A stretch of 13,886 bases of DNA from the NCBI GenBank assembly GCA_014729495.1, contig WJJV01000106.1, positions 1 to 13,886 on the forward strand. The letters are read 5' to 3'. The notes beneath the pieces were generated by a model. The model was not told where the DNA came from. It ran no database searches and saw nothing but the letters and a program-made list of their open reading frames with translations. Below are positions 7,104 to 12,717 of the stretch, in pieces. Origin of the DNA: Candidatus Woesearchaeota archaeon. Lineage in GTDB: Archaea; Nanobdellota; Nanobdellia; Woesearchaeales; UBA12501. The position numbers and the translations under genes were made by a program. Position 1 is the stretch's first letter. Each line of letters begins with the position of its first letter.

Positions 7104-7111
7104 CATATAAA
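7104..7111 (-). promoter_or_regulatory. TATA box ahead of the 22-residue ORF
   Basis: TTTATATG within a TTTTTATATGG stretch on the minus strand, centred 27.5 nt before the ATG at 7080. It is the only convincing promoter between the SRP RNA and the 286-aa gene. Confidence 0.6.
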
Positions 7112-7207
7112 AATCTTTTGTTTATTCACTACTTTATGTACGGAAATTTAACGGAAAGTCAGGCTTGGCTTTAAACAGAAGATCTCAAAGATGATATTAT
7201 CATGAGT

Positions 7208-7479
7208 GGCAGGCGCGCCCAAAGATGGATACACCCCATGGGTTGTGGCTTGCCCCAGCTTTTTCTCAATTCCGCTACCCTGCAAGCATCAATTCCAAAG
7301 GTTAGTGCTGCTCCCGTCAAGGCCTGACACGATTCCCTAAGGAATCAATCCTGCAGGACAGAATATCATCGGCCAAGCCAGGACCACTTCCCATGGCATG
7401 CACCTCTCTCTGAGCTTCGATCCCACCTGAAGCCGATTGATGGTTACAGAGGACGGCTAACCCTCCGATCTAGCCTGCC
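7208..7479 (-). ncRNA. Signal recognition particle RNA (archaeal 7S RNA)
   Basis: RNA core of the signal recognition particle, which binds SRP54 and SRP19 and targets nascent membrane and secreted proteins. The helix 8 signature is read directly: CAGGCC (7326-7321), a four-base loop TGAC (7319-7316), then GGGAGCAGC (7315-7307). The Alu-domain TGTAAC motif is at 7448-7443, and a GATCGAAGCTC segment like that of other archaeal 7S RNAs lies nearby. The ends pair perfectly: GGCAGGC at 7479-7473 with GCCTGCC at 7214-7208, as expected for archaeal helix 1. The TATA box at 7502-7509 predicts a transcript start at about 7479, agreeing with the helix 1 end. The resulting length of 272 nt is slightly short of the usual 300 or so. 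The loop is TGAC closed by a U-G pair, not the common GGAA closed by C-G. Confidence 0.93.
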
Positions 7480-7501
7480 AGTATGCATCTTAGGAGTTGG
7501 T

Positions 7502-7509
7502 TTTAAATA
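7502..7509 (-). promoter_or_regulatory. TATA box of the SRP RNA gene
   Basis: TATTTAAA on the minus strand, preceded by CCGTAAAA in the BRE position. Its centre is about 27 nt from 7479, the outer base of helix 1, so promoter and RNA structure agree on the 5' end. Confidence 0.65.
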
Positions 7510-7546
7510 TTTTACGGTGAATCTGGAGCAGAATTAAGGCTCTGAG

Positions 7547-7565
7547 GCCTCCTGAGAGGCTTTTT
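7547..7565 (+). terminator. Hairpin followed by five T (plus strand)
   Basis: GCCTC (7547-7551) pairs with GAGGC (7556-7560) around a CTGA loop, followed by TTTTT. It has the form of an intrinsic terminator reading to the right, yet no plus-strand gene ends nearby. On the minus strand it lies between the protease gene and the SRP promoter, where it could fold in the 3' UTR of the protease mRNA. Confidence 0.3.
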
Positions 7566-7628
7566 AATACAGTAGACTATAGAGAATATTGATCAGGCAG
7601 GGTCAGGGTAAAAAGTCAGGGTCAAGGT

Positions 7629-8576
7629 TCATATGAGCAGTACAACTATTATGAAGCCTGCAAGGCATCCCAGGCTGAGGAAGGGCATTGCAGGATAGAA
7701 TTTCTTGTCCTCTGCTTTTGCAAGAAGAAGGAATAGAGCTATTGTTGTTGTGACAGCTATTATGCCTGTAAGGGACAATGCTCTTGGTTTTGACAATCCC
7801 TCCATGATTATGAGATGCTCCATTACTGTGCCTGAGAACAGCAGAGGGAATGCAATATCTCCTCCGCCAAGTATTGCGCTGCGAGTCTTCTTTCCCTGCT
7901 TCTTTGACTGCTTCTTTGACTGCTTTTCCTGCTTTGCTTTCTTTGTTTGTACAGCAGCACTGATGTCTCCATCATGCTTGTAAGGCACAAAAAGCCCTGC
8001 AAAAACCTTTGATTTTGTCTGGAATTCTGCCATCTTTATCATGTGCTTTGACTTCCAAACAGCATACATGTCATACAATGATATGAGTATCAGAAGCCCG
8101 AATGCAGCAAAAAGGTTCAGCAGGGGGATTATCAGAAGCGCTATGCCTGTGTAAATAAATACCTCAGTGAGGTTGTATATCCAGACATTCGGCCTGTATA
8201 TCTTCCACATTCCAAGCCCTAATGCCAGCAGTGCAGCCACTGCCCAGTCTATGTAGACTCCGAATGCAACTGCCATTGTCGCCCATACAGCAAGAAAGAA
8301 CCATGCTTTCCAGACCCTATACACTCTGAGCTTTATCATAAGAAGCAGTATCGCAGTGCCTATAAGCACCATCACACCTATGATAACAAAGGATGCTGAT
8401 TTGTTCTCAACCTCAGGAGGCGGGCCCAGCACAGTATCAGGATGATCTATTGTGATGATTCCTGTCTCAACATCTTCAAAGACCATTATGTGCTGGTTTA
8501 TTGTTATCAGGCCTACAAGCTGGGCAATCAGGAATAAAGCCACTATAAGCAAAGTTGCTCTGAGTGTGTGTTTCAT
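7629..8576 (-). CDS. Presenilin/signal-peptide-peptidase-like aspartyl membrane protease (A22 family)
   Basis: Predicted intramembrane-cleaving aspartyl protease that cuts transmembrane segments such as remnant signal peptides. The 315-aa protein has about nine hydrophobic helices. Catalytic motifs are YD at 168-169 (ISLYDMYAVW) and GxGD at 237-240 (LGGGD, D240). The PAL motif near the C-terminus appears as PAM within FYPAMPFLSLG at 293-302. An N-terminal helix (about 5-27) is followed by an outside loop. A long cytoplasmic-type loop at about 198-233 is very Lys-rich with a repeated KKQS pattern, in the position where presenilins carry a variable loop. The start at 8576 is supported by a TATA box centred 27.5 nt upstream and no SD site. 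It is divergent from RNase J, and the SRP RNA lies downstream on the same strand. Confidence 0.9.
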   Translation of the reverse strand: MKHTLRATLLIVALFLIAQLVGLITINQHIMVFEDVETGIITIDHPDTVLGPPPEVENKSASFVIIGVMVLIGTAILLLMIKLRVYRVWKAWFFLAVWATMAVAFGVYIDWAVAALLALGLGMWKIYRPNVWIYNLTEVFIYTGIALLIIPLLNLFAAFGLLILISLYDMYAVWKSKHMIKMAEFQTKSKVFAGLFVPYKHDGDISAAVQTKKAKQEKQSKKQSKKQGKKTRSAILGGGDIAFPLLFSGTVMEHLIIMEGLSKPRALSLTGIIAVTTTIALFLLLAKAEDKKFYPAMPFLSLGCLAGFIIVVLLI

Positions 8577-8599
8577 ATGAAATAGTCAAAAAAAGAGAT

Positions 8600-8607
8600 T
8601 ATATAAA
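8600..8607 (-). promoter_or_regulatory. TATA box of the presenilin-like gene
   Basis: TTTATATA on the minus strand centred 27.5 nt before the ATG at 8576, predicting a leaderless mRNA. It faces the RNase J promoter about 53 bp away. Confidence 0.65.
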
Positions 8608-8659
8608 TATATTGCATAAAAAGGATTTTCTTCATCCTGTATCAAAAATCAAAGAAATA

Positions 8660-8667
8660 TTTATAAA
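8660..8667 (+). promoter_or_regulatory. TATA box of the RNase J gene
   Basis: TTTATAAA centred 26.5 nt before the ATG at 8690. It places the transcript start at that ATG and rules out the upstream in-frame start at 8564, which would lie before the promoter. Confidence 0.68.
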
Positions 8668-8689
8668 CCCTATATATAATATTGCTGGC

Positions 8690-10021
8690 ATGGGAATAAG
8701 TATATGCACAATAGGCGGATATGATGAGGTAGGAAAGAACTGCACAGCAATCAAGGTAGATGATGAGGTAGTGATACTTGACATGGGCCTGCACCTTGAC
8801 AAGTACATAGCATACACAGAAGATGAGGATGTGTATGACTTCAGCGCAAAGAAGCTCATGGAGATCGGGGCTGTGCCTGACCTGTCGCACATAAAGGAAT
8901 GGATACCTTTCACAAAAGCCATACTTTGCACTCACGCGCATCTGGATCATATAGGAGCAGTGCCTTTCCTTTCAAACAAGTTTGACTGCCCGGTTATAAC
9001 AACCCCTTTTGCAAAAGCAGTTCTTGAGGCAATACTGAAGGATGAGAGGATAGACCTGAGAAATGATATCAAGTCAGTGAATCCTAATTCTGTATACAAG
9101 ATATCAGACAAGATAACTGCTGAGTTCATCAACATGACCCATTCAACACCCCAGACTGCGATGATAGCAATACACACAGAATACGGCACAATAGTTTATG
9201 CAAATGACTTCAAGTTCGACCAGCAGCCTGTGCTGGGAAAGAAACCTAATCTCAAGAGGCTCAGCGAGATAGGAAAAAAAGGAGTTCTGTGCCTGATACT
9301 GGACTCGATATACGCTGATTCTCCTAGGAAAACCCCTTCTGAAGGAGTGGCCAAGGAGATGCTCAAGGATGTCATGCTGGGCACAAACTCAAAAGGCAAG
9401 GCTGTTGTTATCACGACATTCTCATCACACCTCGCAAGACTCAAGTCAATAATTGAATTCGGAAAGAAGCTGAACAGGAAAGTCATATTCCTGGGAAGGT
9501 CGCTCAACAAGTATGTGAAGGCAGGAGAGGATGTCAACATAGTGGACTTCTCAAAAAAAGCAAAGATAATAGGATTCAAGGACAAGATAAGGAAAGAACT
9601 GAACAGGATAGCAGACAAGAAAGACAAGTACATCATTGTCTGTACAGGCCATCAGGGCGAGCCTAAAGCAGTGCTGCCCAGGATAGTAAACAATGAGTAT
9701 AAGTTCAGGCTCGGTCCAGGAGACCATGTCATATTCTCATGCACTGTGATACCCAATGAGATAAATCATGCCAACAGAGAAATTCTTGAGTCAAAGCTGA
9801 GGAAGAATGGGGTGAGGATATTCAGAGACATACATGTTTCTGGACATTGCTCAAGAGAAGACCAGAGAGACCTTATTGAGATGCTTAATCCAAAGAATAT
9901 AATACCTGCCCATGTTGATGCAGAGAAGGCTGTTGCCATGGCAGAGCTCACAAAGGAACTGGGCTACAAGCTGGGCAAGAGCGTATTCATAATGGATGAC
10001 GGCGGGGAATTGACATTCTAG
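8690..10021 (+). CDS. rnj: Ribonuclease J (metallo-beta-lactamase/beta-CASP)
   Basis: Archaeal RNase J, a cytoplasmic ribonuclease expected to degrade RNA from the 5' end, with a role in mRNA turnover. The 443-aa protein has the metallo-beta-lactamase motif HAHLDH at 82-87, H151 (THSTPQT), and D173 (ANDFKFD). The beta-CASP insertion follows, with TGHQGEP at 319-325. The final ligands lie in SGHCSREDQRDLIEMLNP (H386) and PAHVD (H408). It ends soon after, so it lacks the C-terminal domain of bacterial RNase J, as is normal for the archaeal form. The frame is open upstream to 8564, but that stretch contains both divergent promoters; the TATA box at 8660-8667 selects the ATG at 8690 as a leaderless start. 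PCNA follows 56 nt later with its own promoter. Confidence 0.95.
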   Translation: MGISICTIGGYDEVGKNCTAIKVDDEVVILDMGLHLDKYIAYTEDEDVYDFSAKKLMEIGAVPDLSHIKEWIPFTKAILCTHAHLDHIGAVPFLSNKFDCPVITTPFAKAVLEAILKDERIDLRNDIKSVNPNSVYKISDKITAEFINMTHSTPQTAMIAIHTEYGTIVYANDFKFDQQPVLGKKPNLKRLSEIGKKGVLCLILDSIYADSPRKTPSEGVAKEMLKDVMLGTNSKGKAVVITTFSSHLARLKSIIEFGKKLNRKVIFLGRSLNKYVKAGEDVNIVDFSKKAKIIGFKDKIRKELNRIADKKDKYIIVCTGHQGEPKAVLPRIVNNEYKFRLGPGDHVIFSCTVIPNEINHANREILESKLRKNGVRIFRDIHVSGHCSREDQRDLIEMLNPKNIIPAHVDAEKAVAMAELTKELGYKLGKSVFIMDDGGELTF

Positions 10022-10033
10022 AGTCTGGAAAAC

Positions 10034-10041
10034 TTTATATA
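10034..10041 (+). promoter_or_regulatory. TATA box of the PCNA gene
   Basis: TTTATATA; transcription should start near 10064, giving a leader of about 14 nt that contains a GGGGGT run (10065-10070) 7 nt before the ATG. Unlike its neighbours this gene therefore looks leadered. Confidence 0.6.
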
Positions 10042-10077
10042 CCAGCAGTATCTACTCAGCAATAGGGGGTTTTAGAT

Positions 10078-10821
10078 ATGAAATTAAGCTTAGCAGAGCC
10101 TAAATATCTTAAGGACAGTATATCAATAATATCCGAACTGGTGAATGAAGCCAGGTTCAAGATAAATTCTGATGCAATAGAACTCATTGCTATGGATCCT
10201 GCAAATGTTGCGATGATAATATTCAAGCTGCTCTCAAGCTCTTTTGTTGAGTACAATATAAAGGAGCCTGTGGATGTAGCAATAAATCTTACTAACCTTA
10301 AACAGATACTGAGGCGTGCATCTCCAAGCGACACTATAACCCTTGAGCTTGAGGAGAGCAAGCTGAAGATAACATTCAAGGGAGCGACAACAAGGACATT
10401 CTTCCTTCCGATAATAGATATTGAGGATAAGGAGCAGAAAGTGCCTGAGCTGAATTTCGGACTGAGCATACAGACAGCATCAGACATGCTCATACAGGCC
10501 ATTGATGACGTTGACATAATCGGAGAGAGTGTGGCTTTCCTTGCAGAACCCTCAAAGCTCACAATACAGGCAGAAGGAGACCTTAGCAAGGCCAGGATAG
10601 AGATAACTGAAGGAGAGAATGCCAAGTTCTCTGCTCACACAAAAGAGGCAATGAAGTCAAAATACTCAATAGAGTACCTTAAGAAGATGGTAGTGGCAGG
10701 AAAGCTTGCTCCGAATGTGGTTGTGCACTTCAACAAGGACTATCCTCTGAAGCTTGATTATAAGATAGTGGATAAGATGAACCTAAGCTTTATCCTGGCT
10801 CCAAGAGTGGAGAATGACTAG
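10078..10821 (+). CDS. pcn: DNA polymerase sliding clamp (PCNA)
   Basis: Homotrimeric ring clamp that encircles DNA and tethers replicative polymerase, Fen1, ligase and other partners. At 247 aa it has the usual archaeal PCNA length. Family marks include the N-terminal segment with AMDPANVAMI (about 38-47), the following basic region, the interdomain connecting segment around residues 115-130, KSKYSIEYLKKM in the second domain, DYPLKLDYKI, and the terminal FILAPRVE. The duplicated PCNA fold and the expected C-terminal strand are intact. It is preceded by its own TATA box and short leader, and followed by a small zinc-protein gene on the same strand. Confidence 0.97.
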   Translation: MKLSLAEPKYLKDSISIISELVNEARFKINSDAIELIAMDPANVAMIIFKLLSSSFVEYNIKEPVDVAINLTNLKQILRRASPSDTITLELEESKLKITFKGATTRTFFLPIIDIEDKEQKVPELNFGLSIQTASDMLIQAIDDVDIIGESVAFLAEPSKLTIQAEGDLSKARIEITEGENAKFSAHTKEAMKSKYSIEYLKKMVVAGKLAPNVVVHFNKDYPLKLDYKIVDKMNLSFILAPRVEND

Positions 10822-10847
10822 ACTTGATGCAGGATACAAACAATATA

Positions 10848-10855
10848 TTTATATA
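10848..10855 (+). promoter_or_regulatory. TATA box of the B-box-like zinc protein gene
   Basis: TTTATATA centred 30.5 nt before the ATG at 10882, giving a leader of only a few nucleotides or none. Confidence 0.55.
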
Positions 10856-10881
10856 TTTCTGTGACATAATATTATAATACT

Positions 10882-11109
10882 ATGTACTGCGCAGAGCATG
10901 GGCGGGCTGTTGTAGGAAGCTGCCAATGGTGCGGCAAGAGGATATGCAAGCTTGATATAGGGAAATCCCTGGGCAAGAAGGTATTCTGCAGGCAGTGCTC
11001 TTCAGACCTTGGTTCATATATTCAAAAAAGGCAGATGCAGCAGATAAGAGAAGAAAAGGAGAGCCAGGCAAGAAAAAAGCAGTATTCCAGGATATTTGAC
11101 TCATATTGA
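10882..11109 (+). CDS. Small B-box-like zinc-finger protein
   Basis: A 75-aa protein whose first 40 residues hold four metal-ligand pairs in the B-box order: C3-x2-H6, C14-x2-C17, C22-x2-D25 and C36-x2-C39. This should bind two zinc ions. The rest (about 46-75) is a charged, probably helical tail rich in Gln, Arg and Lys. In eukaryotes B-boxes act in protein-protein contacts; what an isolated archaeal one does is not known, and a partner among replication or translation proteins would only be a guess. There is no SD site; the TATA box upstream suggests a nearly leaderless start. The gene lies just behind PCNA but has its own promoter. Confidence 0.8.
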   Translation: MYCAEHGRAVVGSCQWCGKRICKLDIGKSLGKKVFCRQCSSDLGSYIQKRQMQQIREEKESQARKKQYSRIFDSY

Positions 11110-11139
11110 ATCCTGGCCAGACAGCATGATTTTCTGATG

Positions 11140-11145
11140 TTTTTT
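11140..11145 (+). terminator. T-run downstream of the zinc-protein gene
   Basis: Six T in a row, 30 nt after the stop at 11109 and before the next promoter. Archaeal RNA polymerase commonly stops at such U-runs without a hairpin. Confidence 0.35.
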
Positions 11146-11153
11146 CCAATACA

Positions 11154-11188
11154 TTTATATATAAATATATATTAAACACTATATATAA
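11154..11188 (+). promoter_or_regulatory. Tandem TATA elements upstream of the zinc-ribbon gene
   Basis: TTTATATA at 11154-11161 and a second TATATATA at 11180-11187. The first predicts a start near 11184 and a 36-nt leader holding a hairpin and an SD site. The second would start near 11209 and cut into the SD site, so the first is the better fit. Confidence 0.5.
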
Positions 11189-11204
11189 GGCCTTATTCAA
11201 GGCC
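11189..11204 (+). other. Leader hairpin just before the SD site
   Basis: GGCCTT and AAGGCC form a perfect 6-bp stem with a 4-nt ATTC loop. It ends 2 nt before the SD site of the zinc-ribbon gene, so it may keep that site exposed or modulate initiation. Confidence 0.45.
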
Positions 11205-11206
11205 AG

Positions 11207-11214
11207 AAAGGTGG
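11207..11214 (+). promoter_or_regulatory. Shine-Dalgarno site deciding the zinc-ribbon start
   Basis: AAAGGTGG with a 5-nt spacer to the ATG at 11220. An in-frame GTG at 11211 lies within this site and is therefore rejected as the start. Confidence 0.72.
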
Positions 11215-11219
11215 TATAT

Positions 11220-11426
11220 ATGCCGACTGCAAGATGCATGAAATGCAGAACCCAGGTAGAGATCAAGGACCCTGAAGAGGTAATACTAAAGAATGGCCTC
11301 AAGTCACTAAAGGGTGTCTGTCCTAACTGCGGTACTAAGGTCAGCAGGATACTTGGCAAGGCTTCTGAAGAGGAGATCAAAGCCAAGCAAGCTGAACAAG
11401 AATCAGAAGAGAAAGAAGCTGCATGA
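11220..11426 (+). CDS. Small zinc-ribbon protein (DUF5679-like)
   Basis: A 68-aa protein with two CxxC knuckles, C6-x2-C9 (ARCMKCRTQ) and C34-x2-C37 (GVCPNCGTK), spaced as in a zinc ribbon, followed by an acidic/lysine-rich tail rich in Glu and Ala. The pattern resembles the DUF5679 family of short archaeal and bacterial zinc-ribbon proteins, named here from memory of the motif. Function is unknown. It starts at the ATG at 11220 behind a strong SD site and a leader hairpin. Its TGA overlaps the start of the next ORF as ATGA, so the two should be translationally coupled. Confidence 0.85.
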   Translation: MPTARCMKCRTQVEIKDPEEVILKNGLKSLKGVCPNCGTKVSRILGKASEEEIKAKQAEQESEEKEAA

Positions 11427-11578
11427 GCAAGAAGATAATAGCTCTGGCATTGATAGTAGTTCTTATTGCTAACCTTATTCTTTTCTCTGCAGGGATCATT
11501 AAAGGACTGGCATTCTGGACAATAATCATAATCACAGCATTGATAGCTTTCTTTGGATTCAAGAAAGAGCAAAATTAA
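11423..11578 (+). CDS. 51-aa two-helix membrane protein
   Basis: The product begins MSKK, then has a hydrophobic helix (about 5-27) and a second one (about 29-45), and ends in a basic/polar tail (FKKEQN). Both ends carry charged residues, so a helical hairpin in the membrane with both termini inside is likely. The ATG overlaps the preceding stop codon in an ATGA junction, strong evidence that it is a real gene co-translated with the zinc-ribbon protein. No family is recognised. It may anchor or recruit its soluble partner to the membrane, but that is inference. Confidence 0.75.
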   Translation: MSKKIIALALIVVLIANLILFSAGIIKGLAFWTIIIITALIAFFGFKKEQN

Positions 11579-11582
11579 TAAA
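11575..11582 (+). promoter_or_regulatory. Weak TATA element of the lipoprotein gene
   Basis: TTAATAAA overlapping the stop of the preceding ORF, centred 27.5 nt before the ATG at 11606. The spacing matches the leaderless promoters here, but the match to the TATA consensus is weak, and read-through from upstream is possible. Confidence 0.4.
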
Positions 11583-11605
11583 AGAGAATACATAATCCTC
11601 ATGTT

Positions 11606-11962
11606 ATGAGACATATAATAGCATTAACACTGCTTATTGCACTGGTTCTTGCAGCGTGCGGATCAGAGACAGCTGAAACAACCCCGGACATTGTACAGGA
11701 AGATGCTGATGACACAGAACCGGTTGAGAATGATGTTGAAGATACTCCGCCTGCCCAGAGCCTTGAGGATCAGCTGAGGGACCTTGAGATAACTCCTTCA
11801 GGAGATGACAAGTGCTTTCTCAGCCCATGCGACTGCAACTGCTATCCTGTAAAGAATGTGCCAGTCCATGCAAAGAGACCTACATGCGCTTTTGATTGCA
11901 GGAGCGAGTATGGAATCACAGGCTGCAGGTTCACGAACTTCCAGTGCACAACAATAGGATGA
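11606..11962 (+). CDS. Cys-rich secreted lipoprotein
   Basis: A 118-aa protein with a classic lipoprotein signal: MRHIIALTLLIALVLAAC, lipobox LAAC with C18 as the lipidation site. After cleavage comes an acidic Asp/Glu/Thr/Pro-rich linker (about 19-65), then a compact C-terminal domain with eight cysteines (about 70-116), enough for four disulfides. It should sit on the outer face of the cytoplasmic membrane. Function is unknown; an adhesion, binding or inhibitor-like knot is possible. No SD site is seen; a weak TATA element is in the leaderless position. The gene converges on the metallophosphoesterase gene. Confidence 0.82.
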   Translation: MRHIIALTLLIALVLAACGSETAETTPDIVQEDADDTEPVENDVEDTPPAQSLEDQLRDLEITPSGDDKCFLSPCDCNCYPVKNVPVHAKRPTCAFDCRSEYGITGCRFTNFQCTTIG

Positions 11963-11991
11963 TGCAGAATATGTCTTTTCCTTAACAGCTT

Positions 11992-12009
11992 ATCCAATAT
12001 CGCTTGGAT
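11992..12009. terminator. Inverted repeat between convergent genes
   Basis: ATCCAA and TTGGAT form a perfect 6-bp stem with a 6-nt loop between the lipoprotein and metallophosphoesterase genes, touching the stop codon of the latter. A two-way terminator or 3'-end structure is plausible, though no long U-tract is attached. Confidence 0.35.
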
Positions 12010-12716
12010 CATTCTGGAATATCCTTGAGCCTGCCGAAGTCATAGACCTTGTCGCTTACTATATAAACCCTGAAATTATCTAGATCCTGCTTAAGGTAAG
12101 GGCTCAATGACTTCTCTCTTGTCATGTCAGACCCTTCTGTGACAAGGTTGAAAGATGGCATCACAATAAGCTCTTTTTTCTTGTATTCTCCTTTGAGAAA
12201 ACACTTGAAAACCTCAACCCTTGGACCTTCCCTGAGTGATACTGCAGGATGGTCATGGCCTATTATGATTGTCTTTGTATTCTTCGGCAGCTTGACTTCC
12301 TTGTGGCCGTGCAGAACAACTATCATCCCATCATCAATCTGGTAGGTGTCAACAATCTCAACATGCCTTTTCTTTGCTATAGGGCCTAGTATTGTGTCAT
12401 GGTTTCCCCTGACAAGAACCAGCTTTTTTGCATACTTCAGAATCAGGTCTATTATCTTCAGGGTCTCTCTCCATTCCTGTTCTGAGATAGTGCCGAACTC
12501 ATGCTTTATGTCTCCATTGAGGACAACAATATCAGGCTTTGCTTTTCTCAGAATAGCTGTCATCCTCTTTAGGATGTCCCTGAACTGGAATCTGGGCACC
12601 ATCACACCCTGCTTGTTCAGGGCCTCCTCATAACCGATATGCAGATCCCCTATTATCAGGGCACTGCCTATCTTAAGGCCGAGGTCAATTATCTCTATTC
12701 CTTTTGAGATTTCCAT
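12009..12716 (-). CDS. ICC-like metallophosphoesterase (COG1407 type)
   Basis: Predicted calcineurin-like phosphoesterase of the archaeal ICC-like group; the substrate is not known. The 235-aa protein has all expected metal-binding blocks: GDLH at 23-26 (D24, H26), NGDIKHE at 67-73 (D69), GNHD at 104-107, HGHKE at 136-140 and GHDHP at 153-157. The ATG at 12716 is separated by 1 nt from the stop of ispH, so the gene is the last of a tightly packed operon. In other archaea members of this group are often found beside DNA-repair helicases; here the neighbour is ispH, and no functional link is evident. Confidence 0.9.
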   Translation of the reverse strand: MEISKGIEIIDLGLKIGSALIIGDLHIGYEEALNKQGVMVPRFQFRDILKRMTAILRKAKPDIVVLNGDIKHEFGTISEQEWRETLKIIDLILKYAKKLVLVRGNHDTILGPIAKKRHVEIVDTYQIDDGMIVVLHGHKEVKLPKNTKTIIIGHDHPAVSLREGPRVEVFKCFLKGEYKKKELIVMPSFNLVTEGSDMTREKSLSPYLKQDLDNFRVYIVSDKVYDFGRLKDIPE

Positions 12717-12717
12717 C

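Noticed and set aside
7191..7203. Palindrome ATGATA-T-TATCAT past the SRP RNA
   Set aside because: Too short to fold as a hairpin of note and lacking a U-tract; not called as a terminator.
7595..7627. Repeated GTCAGGGT, telomere-like or iteron-like
   Set aside because: There are only two copies, at 7602 and 7615, in a short gap; too few for an iteron array or origin.
8564..8689. N-terminal extension of RNase J
   Set aside because: It covers both divergent TATA boxes and overlaps the protease start; the leaderless ATG at 8690 begins the conserved protein.
10056..10625. 189-codon minus-strand frame over PCNA
   Set aside because: Shadow of the PCNA codons; Ser/Leu/Ile-rich with no recognisable domain.
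10880..11614. 244-codon minus-strand frame across two small zinc-protein genes
   Set aside because: It spans several intergenic regions and promoters on the other strand, and its product shows no family motif, whereas the plus-strand ORFs show zinc motifs and an ATGA overlap.
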